Below are positions 11,042 to 22,036 of a stretch of 64,000 nt of DNA, one piece after another; position 1 is the first letter of the stretch; the number at the start of each line of letters is the position of its first letter. Location of the stretch: contig JAJEKB010021317.1 of assembly GCA_022393335.1 (NCBI GenBank), positions 1 to 64,000 of the forward strand. Direction: 5' to 3'. A model generated the notes under the pieces. That model was given only the letters and a program-made list of their open reading frames with translations. It had not been told where the DNA came from and did not search any database. The position numbers and the translations under genes were made by a program. Source of the DNA: Macrotrachela quadricornifera. Lineage: Eukaryota > Rotifera > Eurotatoria > Philodinida > Philodinidae.

Positions 11042-12240
11042 AGATTCGACTTTTTTCAGCGAATATTCGCTTATTTAGCTGTACCAAAGCAATTCATCAG
11101 TGTATATTATACAGCTCGACGAGCTCTATTCAATGGTACAATCAGATTTTCCATAGGCCAAAGTGTGACTCAGAAAACCTCAAAATCCTATATTTTCTTA
11201 ACCCTTTCGTTACGGGACCCGTATATATACGGGTTGCACTTTTTCTTAGAATGCTTTCTATGACATTCATGATTTTTTCCATTTTCGCAGAGTTCTGTAT
11301 GAATACGACTTTTTACTTGCCATCTTATCCGATGTTTTTTTTTCGTGCACTTGTTCTGGTTAACCTTAGAGAAGTCATACTTAGCAGCGTAACTACAATT
11401 GTCCAATCAAGCTGAGCTCTGTTGGAGCAAAATGCCTTCATTCATAAAAAAAAAACTAAGAATTTACTTCTTAAACAAAGCGCGTCATTCTTGAGATGTC
11501 TGCTAGGATACTGCTGCATCGGCGATGCCAATATTTGTACGCTAATATTATCTTGCTTTATTCTAGTTGTAAACTAAGCAACCGCAGGTTAAAGTAGAGT
11601 AAGACTGTCATGTTAGGTTTCAATATTTAGGCCGGTCCTATAAGTGGTCTCAGATTATCGGAATCAACGAGTCATTACATAGTACTACCATGCACGTACA
11701 TATCCTATTCTTTCAAGATTTGACAAAAACTAAATATTTTTTGAGAGTAGAAAAAACTCCGTAACGAAAGGATTAATAAAATTCTGGCAGCATATTTGAG
11801 TAACAGCAATCCATATTCACTGTGTCAATTCTGAAAATACTTGTGTCCGATGAACTCGATGAGCTCTATCCAGTAGTATACTTAAATCTTCGATAGCTCA
11901 ATGTTTGATTTTTGGACTGATTGATGGCCTCAGAGAAAATCGGAAGATCATACTTTGAGTCATCGAAGATTTGAGTATACCACTGGATAGAGTTTATCGG
12001 GTTGCATCGGACACAAGTATTTTCAAAATTGACACCGTGAATATGGATAGCTATTACTCGAATATGCTGCCAGAATTTTATTAAGAAAATATAGTATTTT
12101 GAGATTTTCTGAGTCACACTTTGGCTTATGAAAAATTTGATTGTACCATTGGATAGAGCTCGTCGAGTTGTTTAAGACACACTAATGAATTGCCGTAGTA
12201 CAGGTAAATAAGCGAATGTTCGCTGAAAAAAGTCGAATCT
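11042..12240. mobile_element. Foldback element interrupted by a piggyBac-type insertion
   Basis: AGATTCGACTTTTTTCAGCG at 11042 returns inverted and ends at 12240, and the arms continue inward to a spacer near 11907-11945. Each arm contains two copies of the GAGCTCG(A/T)CGAGCTC-type box: 11113-11129 and 11852-11869 on the left, about 11986-12003 and 12153-12169 on the right. The left arm is broken at TTAA (11198) by a 571-bp element, while the right arm is uninterrupted at the matching place (near 12080-12090). No transposase of its own is visible. Confidence 0.85.
11202..11772. mobile_element. piggyBac-type MITE with TTAA duplications
   Basis: The ends CCCTTTCGTTACGG and (inverted) TCCTTTCGTTACGG are flanked by TTAA at 11198-11201 and 11773-11776, the classic piggyBac target. 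A hairpin CCCGTATATATACGGG sits just inside the left end. A 72-codon Lys/Cys-rich frame on the - strand (11188-11406) overlaps the left end and might be a decayed transposase tail, but I cannot show this. The insertion site is proven by comparison with the other arm of the host foldback. Confidence 0.85.
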
Positions 12241-12354
12241 TCCACGGAAAAATTTTTCAACAAATACCGCGGTTATTGCAAACCACAGAAATCAGACCTT
12301 TTATTAGGTTATTTCATACCGTCCAAAACCTCAATATCTTCAAATCGTGGTAAT

Positions 12355-13609
12355 CACGATGCCGGACGGGTTTGGTTGGAGTGAGCACCCATCGGGTTGG
12401 GCTGCTCTTGGGTTGACCCTAGCCCAAGCCAGCGGATTGGGCTGACTATTTCAAGAATCGCAACCATAACCCACCCACCAAAACTAGGAGGTAGATTTTA
12501 ATGGGTCACCCGAGGGTTACCCATGGGTTAACTCGTGAAATTAACTATATCTCTAAAAAAGTAGTAAAATAAAAGTTTGTTGATCAAAGATGTCGTTCTG
12601 ATACAACAGATGTCATCCATTATTGACTTTATACTTATTGGTTGGTCGGAAGAACGAAAACCGATCATCGAATGTAGCATACATTTAACTCGTTTAATCT
12701 CTTTTTAACAAAAAAACTGAAAATGAACCAGAATCGCAAGATAAAAATCCTTTACCGTGGTGGAAAAAATACAACAATGGTTTACGAAACCTATCTGTAA
12801 TTCCAAGACGTACATTTTCTATTACAGCAACATCTGCATCAGTTGAACGTCAATTCAGGACCGCAGGTGTTATTTTTAATGATCGACGAGCATGCCTATC
12901 AAATGAAAATTTGGAAAGTATTATTTTAATTTGACCAATTGAAAATCAAGATAAAAATAACGTCGGTATATTAGAATAGTACTCATTTGATATAAGGCTT
13001 TGCTAATATTTCCTTTTCTTTTCATTATTGTACTATTTTTCTATTTCAAACCAATTTCTTTTTATAACCAAGTGTGTATAAAAATTAAACATCAGATTTT
13101 ATTTCTTCTTCCGTTACAGACAAATTTATTTTGTTTATTTCTCTTGTTGTTTGTGATGTTTTACTTCTATGTAACATCAATAATGTCAACTTCATTGTAG
13201 TATAACTAATCTAACTACTATTTTCTTGTATTCTCGTAATCATTTATGTTCTATTGTGTTTTGTTAAAATTACTAGGATGGACATGGTTTTTTCTATTCA
13301 CATACAAATAAAATCATATATTTTTATTCCATAACCTACAAAAAGATGATTCTCACGTAGTGTGAATAATCGTTACAAGCATAGACTAAAACTTGTGTAT
13401 GTATAAATATGTAATAGAACATTTAAAATCAACATAAGCCATGTTACCCAAGGGTTGCCCAATGGGTTGGGTTTGAGCTATTCAACCCAACCCGATGACC
13501 TATGGGCTGAAAAAAAAATATAGAGTTGGGTCAAAACCCACTCACAGAGCTGTCAACCAGCCCATGGATCACCCATGGGCTCGCCAAATGAAGATTTTCG
13601 GCATCTCTG
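12355..13609. mobile_element. Degraded hAT-type transposon
   Basis: The ends CACGATGCCG (left) and CAGAGATGCCG (right, inverted) bracket about 1.25 kb. Both subterminal regions (about 12365-12540 and 13440-13600) are full of GGGTTGGG, CCCATGGG and ACCCAACCC variants in both orientations, as expected for transposase-binding repeats. The interior retains only the C-terminal dimerisation segment of a hAT transposase (12722-12934). No clean 8-bp target duplication is left. Confidence 0.65.
12722..12934 (+). pseudogene. hAT transposase C-terminal dimerisation fragment
   Basis: The open frame reads NPLPWWKKYNNGLRNLSVIP, then ITATSASVERQFRTAG, then NDRRACLSNENLESIILI and a stop. This is the hATC dimerisation block (consensus about SAxxERxFSxAG followed by RRxxLxxxxL) in its normal C-terminal position. 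The rest of the transposase, including the DDE residues, is missing, and upstream frames are broken. It is flanked on both sides by the GC-rich subterminal repeats of the same element. It is a relic with no expected activity. Confidence 0.85.
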
Positions 13610-14315
13610 ATAGAAACGCACATAGTTCTATAGTCTTTATTTAAAATAATCATTTTCATCAGTAGAAACGCTGAAATAAAATAAATATTGTTACGAAATA
13701 TGTACATTTAATAAATTATTAAAATACTGAAAGAGTATGCAAATTCCAATTTTTTACGTTATTGTCTCACAATAGATGGAATTCATCAATAGATCCAGTT
13801 AAGATCTGATACAAATTACATACAAAACTTATTGAGAAGCACTTTTGTGTCAACTGAACAGAATATGCCTGCTCTTTCTTCTTTTCTTTAATATATTGAT
13901 TCGATAAGCAAAAAAAGCTGATAACAAAACCAAAAGCAATAGTTTAGCTTTTATTAACACTTAAGAAAAAATTTTATTTTCCTATAATATCAACGAAAGA
14001 TCTTCTTTTACATGTGTAAGTAACGAGAAAAATTGAGATATATTTGTTTAATATATAGATACTATTATATTTTACTATATTATATATTTATCAATTCGAT
14101 TTTATTAGTTGTATATATGAAAACACATTCTATTCAATATTTTTTTTTCTCTAATTGTTTGTACTGCGAAATTTTAGAGGAGATCAATACTATTATTTAT
14201 TACAGTCTCAATATAGATTTAAGTTATCAAATAAATAGATATTATTCGTTTTTCTGTGTTTTTTATTATTTCAATGAAAATAATTCAAAAAAAGCTGGTG
14301 TGCTAATGTTTTGAT
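13610..14315. other. AT-rich spacer, nothing recognised
   Basis: It contains only AT-rich short frames, such as 14033-14314 (+), which is dominated by Tyr, Ile and Asn and has no domain signature. Confidence 0.45.
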
Positions 14316-15185
14316 TTAGCATTCTAAAAGTTTTTCTCGGTAACTATCAGTTTTTGTTGACGGAGTCCAGGCAATGTGGCGTGCATAACCCAAATACCAA
14401 AATACTGTTGCTATATGTGAACACGATCCTAAGTTTCGTGCTCCTAACTTATATTGGCAATTATGATCTTTTATTGGGTCACGATTATCATCAATGTCAA
14501 AATGTATCAATAAAAAATATAAAGTTGTACTCGAATGTTTACTATGTAATCAACAACGAAGTATGGAATCATCAGAAGATGAAACTTGAAATTGAAATTC
14601 TCCATCATGATCATATAAATGCGCTTTTGCATAAGCTGAGCTTTATTTTATCTGGTAAATCCCACAGGTATATTCTCGAAGAAAATCAAGCGTTAAATAT
14701 GGAAAATCAATATTATTATCAATATGACGTTTGTTTTTTCAATTCTTTCTTAAAGATAAATCATCGTTAGATATCAACTGCTGGAGCCGACTTGTTTTGT
14801 TTCTCATTAACAACATTTTATCGGCTAAAGCGTAATCAGCAGCTGATTTTCCATCAAAAAGACGAGGACGATATTTGTTTAAGTTTGCTGCTGGAGTTCT
14901 AATAAGTATATCAATATTAAGAAGAAAATCTTGACTGATTCGCTTGGGAAAAAACCTTCATTTTTTAAATTGTGAATGAAAGAATTCAATTACCCATCTT
15001 GTTTTGGTAGGCATTCTTGTATCATTTACTTGATCAGGAACAAGCTGTTTAGTATCTGTCCTAAGAAATTCCGGCATTTTAATGTCAAACCCTAATTCTT
15101 CAAATACACCGGCAACATCGCTGAGGCCGCGATCAACAATTTGTGTATCACCTGGTTCATAAATGATAGAAAAATTATCATTCAT
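14316..15185 (-). pseudogene. DDE_Tnp_4-like transposase with SWIM-like tail, relic
   Basis: Read on the - strand, the 5' part (15185-14958) encodes IVDRGLSDVAGVFEELGFDI, then KMPEFLRTDTKQL, then TRMPTKTRWVIEFFHSQFK. This is the C-terminal part of a DDE_Tnp_4-type nuclease, in which a DRGFRD-like motif carries a catalytic Asp and a following TKxRWVxE motif a catalytic Glu. After a frame break near 14957, a second frame continues (RPRLFDGKSAADYALADKML). After further breaks, 14510-14316 ends with CQYKLGARNLGSCSHIATVF, a Cys/His segment of SWIM zinc-finger type. The N-terminal part with the first Asp is absent. At least two frameshifts or stops make it non-functional. The family call is by eye. 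Confidence 0.65.
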
Positions 15186-15675
15186 TTCAAGAATTGACTA
15201 AATAAATAAAAAAATAAATGTTAAACTTTGTAATATAAGAGAAAGAGTAGTCCTTAGTTACATTTACTATTTCAAAATACTTCAAATCATCAACATCTTT
15301 AGAAATAAATGCGAAGTAGTAAAATCGAAAATAAATGGGCACAATAAATCTCTCTGCGTTTTCTTGGCTAATATTTTTTTAGGATTTGTAGAAAACTCAA
15401 CGACTAATTAAAAAGAAAAAAATATAGCGTCTTCTAATTTGTAATCTATCGAGGAAGGTCATACTAATTAAATAAATTTATAATTTATAATTTCTCTTCC
15501 TGATTTATTGATATTTATGTTAATTAATTCTTAATGTTTTAAATTAATGAATTTATTTAGGTTTATAAATTAATTTAATATAAATAAATAACTTTACATA
15601 TAATTATAAAAAAATTAAAAGAAATAAAATAAAATACAATAAATAAATAATTTGAATTAATTGAAATAAATTGGT
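15186..15675. other. Very AT-rich stretch
   Basis: It is composed largely of TAAATAAATT-like low-complexity DNA. No gene is seen. Confidence 0.5.
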
Positions 15676-15898
15676 TGTTGACGTTTCGATGCAGAGTTGC
15701 CCTTCATCGGAACTTGTCTTTGATGATATGATACATATATTTTATACAGGTAATTCTTTGTTTAGTTTTATTCCCTCGACTGAAGAGAGGGTCATGAAAA
15801 AAAATAGTTTGTGGGTGTGTGTGAGTGTGACAGGGTGAAAAAAACATCCATATAAAAAAAACTAAAAATGTTTATCACACCGAGGTATGACAGTTGAT

Positions 15899-16052
15899 CA
15901 ACACCATTGCTTATTGTGGTGGTATATGAATTAATCAATTGATGTTAGGAATTGGTGAAGTTTGGTATTTTTTGTGGAAAACAAGTAATTTTTGACTAAT
16001 TGATGGTTTCATCATAGTGTATGATGAACACCATTGCTTATTGTGGTGGTAT
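15899..16052. repeat. Direct repeat containing AACACCATTGCTTATTG
   Basis: A 25-base block (AACACCATTGCTTATTG followed by TGGTGGTAT) occurs at about 15900 and again at about 16027. Upstream of each is a TTCCCTCG-type block followed by GT-rich sequence. This suggests a diverged tandem unit. The class is unknown. Confidence 0.5.
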
Positions 16053-16210
16053 CGGAATTGATGAATGGAGTTATATGGTAGTATTAAGTTCGTTAGAAGG
16101 GTTTTTTCCTCGGTGGAGTGGAGGATCATACAAAAAAAATTAAAATGAGTCTGTGTGTGTATCGTCGGTCGCACGTCAAAGGACCCATTTGAAACATATT
16201 TATTTGATTC

Positions 16211-16968
16211 GTTATATTCAAATTAATTGAAATGCAGTTTTTTCGTTGATTTTTGATTAGTTTTTAATGTTTATTCTTAATATAGTAAAATTTTCAACCT
16301 TTTCAGATGGTAGCACGGTCATCATCAGTACAAAAACACGAGACAGAAAAACAAAATATAATATGTAAAAAGATATTAACTAGAAAAATAGATGAAACAT
16401 CTATACATAACCAATACATCAATCCATAGCCCGATATCATCAATCCAAATGTAGAACGTCAGTTTGTACACTTCAGTTCAAGCAAAAATAATAATATAAT
16501 ATTCAAGTTTGTATAACTGAAAATTCTACTATATTAAGAATAAAACTTAAAAACTAATCGAAAATTAAACGAAAAAACTGTATTTCAATTAATTTTGAAT
16601 ATCACGTATATTTTACTCTCCAGTTACTCATTTATATTTATTTACGGATTTTAATAGCAGTTATACAAACTTGAATATTATATTATTATTTTTGCTTGAA
16701 CTGAAGTGTACAAACTGACGTTCTACATTTGGATTGATGATATCGGGCTATGGATTGATGTATTGGTTATGTATAGATGTTTCATCTATTTTTCTAGTTA
16801 ATATCTTTTTACATATTATATTTTGTTTTTCTGTCTCGTGTTTTTGTACTGATGATGACCGTGCTACCATCTGAAAAGGTTGAAAATTGTACTATATTAA
16901 GAATAAACATTAAAAACTAATCAAAAATCAACGAAAAAACTGCATTTCAATTAATTTTGAACATAACG
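16211..16968. mobile_element. Foldback with a third copy of its end module
   Basis: The arms 16211-16519 and 16658-16968 are near-perfect reverse complements over about 310 bases. The spacer 16520-16657 is itself a direct copy of the right-hand end module (compare 16520-16640 with 16885-17000; both contain CTATATTAAGAATAAA and GTATATTTTACTCTC). The order is therefore A'-B-A-B'-A. No coding content is seen. Confidence 0.75.
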
Positions 16969-17024
16969 TATATTTTACTCTCAAGTTACAAATTTATATA
17001 TATTTATTTGATGCAAAGATTTTC

Positions 17025-17260
17025 GAGATTGACGAATCCAAATCTGGCATTAGTTTTTAAAGTTTTTTTTAGCGTATTTTTTTCACAAAGGTCATGTTTT
17101 TTACGAAAACAAATATATTTTATATAGTTTGAGCGAGGGTAATCGGAGTCGACGAATCGATTGATGATGTCAGTTTTTTAAAGTTTTATTGAGATTAGTT
17201 TTCCACACAAAGGACAGGTTAATTTACAAAAAAAGTTTTCTTTGTAAAAATTGATCAAAG
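17025..17260. repeat. Two diverged copies of an about 120-bp unit
   Basis: GACGAATC...TTTTTAAAGTTTT followed by TTCACAAAGG(T/A)CA near 17030-17100 is repeated near 17150-17215. The function is unknown. Confidence 0.45.
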
Positions 17261-17356
17261 GTAATTGACGCGCACGACTTAAATTGAGTTTACTTTGTGT
17301 TACATTGTTTTCCTAAAAAGCTAACTCTTAGAAAAATAATCGCCACCTGAGAAAAA

Positions 17357-18080
17357 AGTTTGATGCATGGAATGGCTAATCATAAGTGGCGCTCCGGAGG
17401 GGCGCTGACGAACGACTAGCCGTTCTCTCGAATAGGTACAAAAGTTGTGTTTCAAAGAAGACTTAAAGAATTATGAATTTTTATGGAACACATTATCTCG
17501 GAGTTTCAATCTTGATCGGAGTTCAGCGGAATAGTGGTGTACCAAAGAATAGGTAAATTGTTTCGGCGCCTGACGTTTGGGCAGAATATTGTATTTTAAT
17601 TACCTATTCTAAGACAAATTAGTGAGCCTTTTGAGAGAAGTGAACAATGGCCGAATTATGTAATTAGAAGGCAAAGCTTTGGTACCCTATAAAGTTTGAT
17701 GCATGGAACAGCTAGCCGTGAGTGGGCCTCGGAGGGGCGCCGACGAATGACTAGCTGTTCCTCTTTAGGTAGACATAGGAGCTGTCTTCCAATAGAGATA
17801 TAGAAAAATATCTCACAGGATAATTTGTCGAAAATTACATGAAATTCGTGGTGACAGCATGAGAAAAAAAGGAGCATAATGAAGACGTGTAACTTTGTCT
17901 CAGATCTGAAATGCGGCAAGTGTCATTGTGTGATGCTAGAAGCCAACTGATGGGTAGATTCTATGATGATTTGACTTATTTGTTGAAATAATTGTAACGT
18001 GCAAAAGGCGAATGAGAACTATGAATCATCAGCTGATCAACGAAGTCTGACAGATGGAACGGCTAGCCGTTCTCGTAGTT
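17357..18080. repeat. Three copies of a hairpin-forming unit
   Basis: Three units starting with AAGT(T/C)TGA(T/C)...ATGGAA lie at about 17357, 17692 and 18044. Each forms a stem. In copy 1, GAATGGCTA (17370-17378) pairs with TAGCCGTTC (17417-17425). In copy 2, GGAACAGCTAG (17705-17715) pairs with CTAGCTGTTCC (17751-17761). In copy 3, GAACGGCTAGCCGTTC (18057-18072) is a direct palindrome. Copy 1 also has an inner stem GCGCTCC/GGGGCGC. One stem position changes as A-T versus G-C with the pair kept. No protein frame is shared by the copies. Confidence 0.6.
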
Positions 18081-19443
18081 GATCGCAAAAATTGTGCTTT
18101 AGTATAGACTCAATTGAATCATTTGTAAATTGATTCTTAGCAGACTAAACCAATGTCGTTACTGTTAAATGATCGGGATCATAATAAGGGGTTAAGCCTA
18201 TATAATTATGCATTCTTTAAGCAAAATTTCTGTTTTATAAAATGAGAACTAATTGAAAGAGTTTTATATTTTTATGATTCTATATGGAATCAAGGAGTGG
18301 AATATCTGACACGATTGGACAAAGTTTACTAAAATGTAGTGGTGTAACATTTCTCTGAGAAAAGGGTCAACGAATTCACAGGTCGAGCGCTACCTTGGTG
18401 AATTTTATTCCATAATGATAGTTTTAGGATAGTATAAAAATCCTAAATGATACACGTGTTTCTACTTCGTGTTATATGAAGAATGTAAGTGAAAAACAGA
18501 GTAGGGAAAGTTATTAAAACTTTTCTTGATTCAGTGGAGGGTCAAGTGAGTCGAAGCGACGAACGTTACTTGTTATTTTAGGTTTAGCTGAAGCATGAAC
18601 TAAATGGTAAGTGATTTTCAGCAGGTCTGATATACTTTTAACGAGACAGAACCATTTTTAATGAGGTTGATGAAATGGTTTTTGAGGTTCACTACAGAAC
18701 CTTTTTTTAATGCAGAACCATTTGTAAGGGTTCTACGTTTTACCCGATCATAGAACCCCTAAAAAGGTTCTGTGGTACTCCTTTTTTCTCTGAGTACAAT
18801 AAAAATTTGGTTAATTTGTTATTCATAAAAACTCGCCTTTATGGGGATGATCTTTGCGGGTATTCTCCAAATATCATTGTGAGTGCTCAACAATAAAATT
18901 TAGCCAACTTTTCAGTAGCTCAACCAAATGCGCTAAAAATTTGCATTTAGATATTTTTGACGATGCTGAACAAGATGAAAACAAGAAATCGAAAAAATTT
19001 GACGAATGCTTCGATATCTGGCATGATCCTCGATCACCTCATTGACCCTCTCCCAAAGTGTGGTTACTTCGGAACAAACTTCTTTTCCAACCGAAATGTC
19101 AAGTCCATAAAGTCTGAAAAGAATCGGCGGAATCTCTTTTGCAACCTGTTACAGCTGTAGTTGAACTTTATAAAAATATTATCATCTTTAAAAAAACAGT
19201 CTGTCTCTAATATAAATCTCCGGATTTCAAAACTTTCTATTACTTGTCATAGAATAACTGGTGATGTAGCTGGGCAACATTTTAATTCAAGATAGCAGAG
19301 TTTATTGAGAATTTAGAAAGGTAAAAAGTGGATTTTCGTACACTTATTGAAAAATGAGTAGAGAGTGAACAAATAATTTATAGTGAAACATGTGTTATAG
19401 TACTTCATGTAGTTTCCATGTTTTGTAAAATCATATGATAAGA
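18081..19443. other. Unassigned region with AGAACC-rich repeats
   Basis: AGAACC and GGTTCT motifs occur repeatedly in both orientations at about 18640-18790, as in a small foldback. Frames at 18854-19160 (+) have no recognisable domain. No RNA gene is seen. The 3' region of the FAD monooxygenase (on the - strand) begins at 19443. Confidence 0.4.
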
Positions 19444-20814
19444 TTAAAAAAGAGAATGTTCTCGGCTTAGTTGTTGTGCGTTCCAACCGGACAGTTGCCT
19501 GTATTTTGCCAATGTGGCTTCGATCTCTAATGGAGAGATGACGTTTGACAGTTGACGAAAACCAGCGGGAGAACGTTCGTCAATGAGCCGTAGGATCTTC
19601 AAAGGCCCAAGCTCTCGAGCAGCCATAACAAAAACATGTGCAGCCTCACGTCTAAGATCATCGTAAGTGTTGAGAGCTTGTGGAGTGATACCATGTTCAC
19701 GAAAGCAAAGAACGAGCGTACGAGTATCAATGATGGCTTGGGAGGCTCCGTTGCCTCCATACGGGTACATTGGATGAGCGGCATCACCAATCAGAGTCAC
19801 ACGATCATGTGTCCATCGAGGAAGAATATCACGATCGAACACTGGAAATCGTTCAACAAATAATGATGAACTGATAAACTGACGAATATCAAACAGGTCT
19901 AATTTCATGTCTGATATTAATGGCAAAAGATCATGAATATTAGCGGTGTCTTCCGAGTCCTGCATTATTCGTGGAGTTCGAATATCTTGATTGTCAATTG
20001 GAATGACACAAGCCCAGTTAACAAGATTATTGCCTATGGGATAAAAGATCATAAAACGTTTGTTTGGATTCCCCATGTAAATCATTGTTCGTCCATCCAA
20101 GTAGACCTTATCCATTGATGTTACACCACGCCATAGGATACAGCCACTCCAAAGAGGAGGACCTTCATTAGGATAGAGAATATTTCGAAGGGTTGAGTTA
20201 ATTCCATCAGCACCTACCAATAACTTACTCAGTGCAGTAGTCAGCTGGTTTGTGACCTGATCAAGAAAACCAACTTCAACACAGTCTGGTTTCGACGTAA
20301 AGGTGACTAACTTTTGGCCTAGGTGAATAGAAGTTTCTCCTATTTCATTGCGTACATGACGAAGTAACATTTCTTGAAAATGACCTCGATGCATCGAATA
20401 CATAGGCCAGTCGTAGCCGGCATCGATACCTCTTGGTTCTTGATAAATGAATTGACCGTTGCGTGAGTAGAAATAAACACTTTTAGTGCGAACACCAATT
20501 TTATCCATTTCGTTTTCAAGCCCAAGTTCGTGCAACAGCTTAACGCAATATGGTTGAAGATTTAAACCAAAACCAATTGGTTCCAATATTTGAGCTCGCT
20601 CGTAGATACGAACAGAAAAACCAGCACGATGCAAACACAACGCAGTGACAAGACCACTAATTCCAGCTCCCGCGATGATCACATCGACAATATCTGAACT
20701 TGTTTTGCTTAATTCATTAGTCATTAACGTCTCTCCACTGCCATTTGATGCGAATTTCTGTTCTTCGGAGGCAGTTGTACATCTCTCCATTAGATTATCA
20801 TTTGAAGTATTCAT
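19444..20814 (-). CDS. FAD-dependent monooxygenase, salicylate-hydroxylase-like
   Basis: This is a 456-residue single-exon protein of the FAD_binding_3 (PF01494)/UbiH class, whose members hydroxylate aromatic or other ring substrates with NAD(P)H and O2. A polar 40-residue leader precedes the Rossmann motif VIIAGAGISGLVTALCLHRA (GxGxxG about residues 49-54). The mid-chain LLVGADGINSTLR matches the DG motif, and LIGDAAHPMYPYGGNGASQA (about 350) matches the second FAD-binding GD motif. The length is close to the family norm (about 400-450). The start at 20814 is the first ATG after an in-frame TAG; a TTG nine codons upstream is less likely. There are no introns and no membrane segment. Lack of introns and bacterial-style similarity make horizontal acquisition plausible, but this is inference. 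The substrate is unknown. Confidence 0.88.
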   Translation of the reverse strand: MNTSNDNLMERCTTASEEQKFASNGSGETLMTNELSKTSSDIVDVIIAGAGISGLVTALCLHRAGFSVRIYERAQILEPIGFGLNLQPYCVKLLHELGLENEMDKIGVRTKSVYFYSRNGQFIYQEPRGIDAGYDWPMYSMHRGHFQEMLLRHVRNEIGETSIHLGQKLVTFTSKPDCVEVGFLDQVTNQLTTALSKLLVGADGINSTLRNILYPNEGPPLWSGCILWRGVTSMDKVYLDGRTMIYMGNPNKRFMIFYPIGNNLVNWACVIPIDNQDIRTPRIMQDSEDTANIHDLLPLISDMKLDLFDIRQFISSSLFVERFPVFDRDILPRWTHDRVTLIGDAAHPMYPYGGNGASQAIIDTRTLVLCFREHGITPQALNTYDDLRREAAHVFVMAARELGPLKILRLIDERSPAGFRQLSNVISPLEIEATLAKYRQLSGWNAQQLSREHSLF

Positions 20815-22036
20815 TGCTACACATAAATCTAAGTTAAACAAGAATGCTGGCTAGTGGATGATTATGGAATTAGAGAAACTTTTGTGAAACACGATCTGAA
20901 AGAGAATGTTGAAGTATTTAAGGGTGAAAGATTGCACTCACTCGCCATCTCTCCTCCCCGCAGATCGTGACCGACAGACTGGATGACCTTTTCAAGTATA
21001 ATGTTGATTAAGCGACTTTTTTTTGTTGAGCTTTATAAGAACCACTGAAATGTGAACGTACCGCTTCATACTATATGAAGCATCTCTTTTCTGTACCGTC
21101 ATAAATTTATGACAACGACTGAAAAGAAAATCTTTCCTATAATACATAGAATTGACATCTATGTTGAAAATAGGAAAAACAGTTACATTGTGTTTCACAT
21201 TTTAATGTCGTAAGCATTGCGCTAACATCTTTTTGATCTGAGCAGTTTTTCAATTGAATTTTCGAAACAGTCTGAAAGTTCGACCATTTTTCAGTATAGA
21301 TACAAACATCTTAGGAATTTTGGCTAGAACCAAACTTTATCTGACTATCCGCCCTAGAAACTCATAATTCAATGGAAAATCACTATATTGCATAATGTGT
21401 CGTGCTATGCACGTACATTAAAGCTTGACGCTAACGAGAACGATGTATAGTTCAGCAGGCACCTTTAAATTTTATATCTTTAGAAAATATGCAAAATGCA
21501 CAAGTTTACTCAAAGTTAGGCATATTTATATCAGTGGTAGATGGTTGTAAAAAGACCCATTTACAATACTAGACATCATCTTATTAAATAGCTACTATGC
21601 CTCTCGTATTAATGCTTTTTGAACTGTACTTTTATAGAAAATAGTGAAAATTTGTAATTTACCTTTAGAACTGCTATAGTTGTCTTTGCTTAGACGACAT
21701 CAAATACGTAAGATATAAACCATCTCACCATTCATCCACTTGTGAATTTACTTTAGGAGAAAGTAACAACACTCTACTCTAATAGTCTAAACATAGTTAA
21801 TATGAAGTTTGTGTCGAGAAGTATTCACAACCACAGTACAAAGTAATATCTTTTATACACGTTAGGCTGGCGTCTTTTGCATTGTTTGTCATCAAAAAAT
21901 AGTTTTACTCCTTTCTTAGGTCTTGTTTTCCCTAGGAGGCATTACACATAAGCCACGATCACTCTTGTTCAAACGATGCCTCCAATTTGGCTGATATTTT
22001 TACAGTGGATAGCCTTAACAGAGTTAGGAAAAAACT
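20815..22036. other. Upstream flank of the monooxygenase, nothing recognised
   Basis: Short frames only. No repeat with a partner in the window and no RNA gene were recognised. The promoter of the - strand gene would lie in the first few hundred bases, but no motif could be fixed. Confidence 0.4.

Noticed and set aside
14354..14770. 138-codon + strand frame
   Set aside because: It is antisense to the DDE_Tnp_4/SWIM-like relic, which has clear motifs on the other strand.
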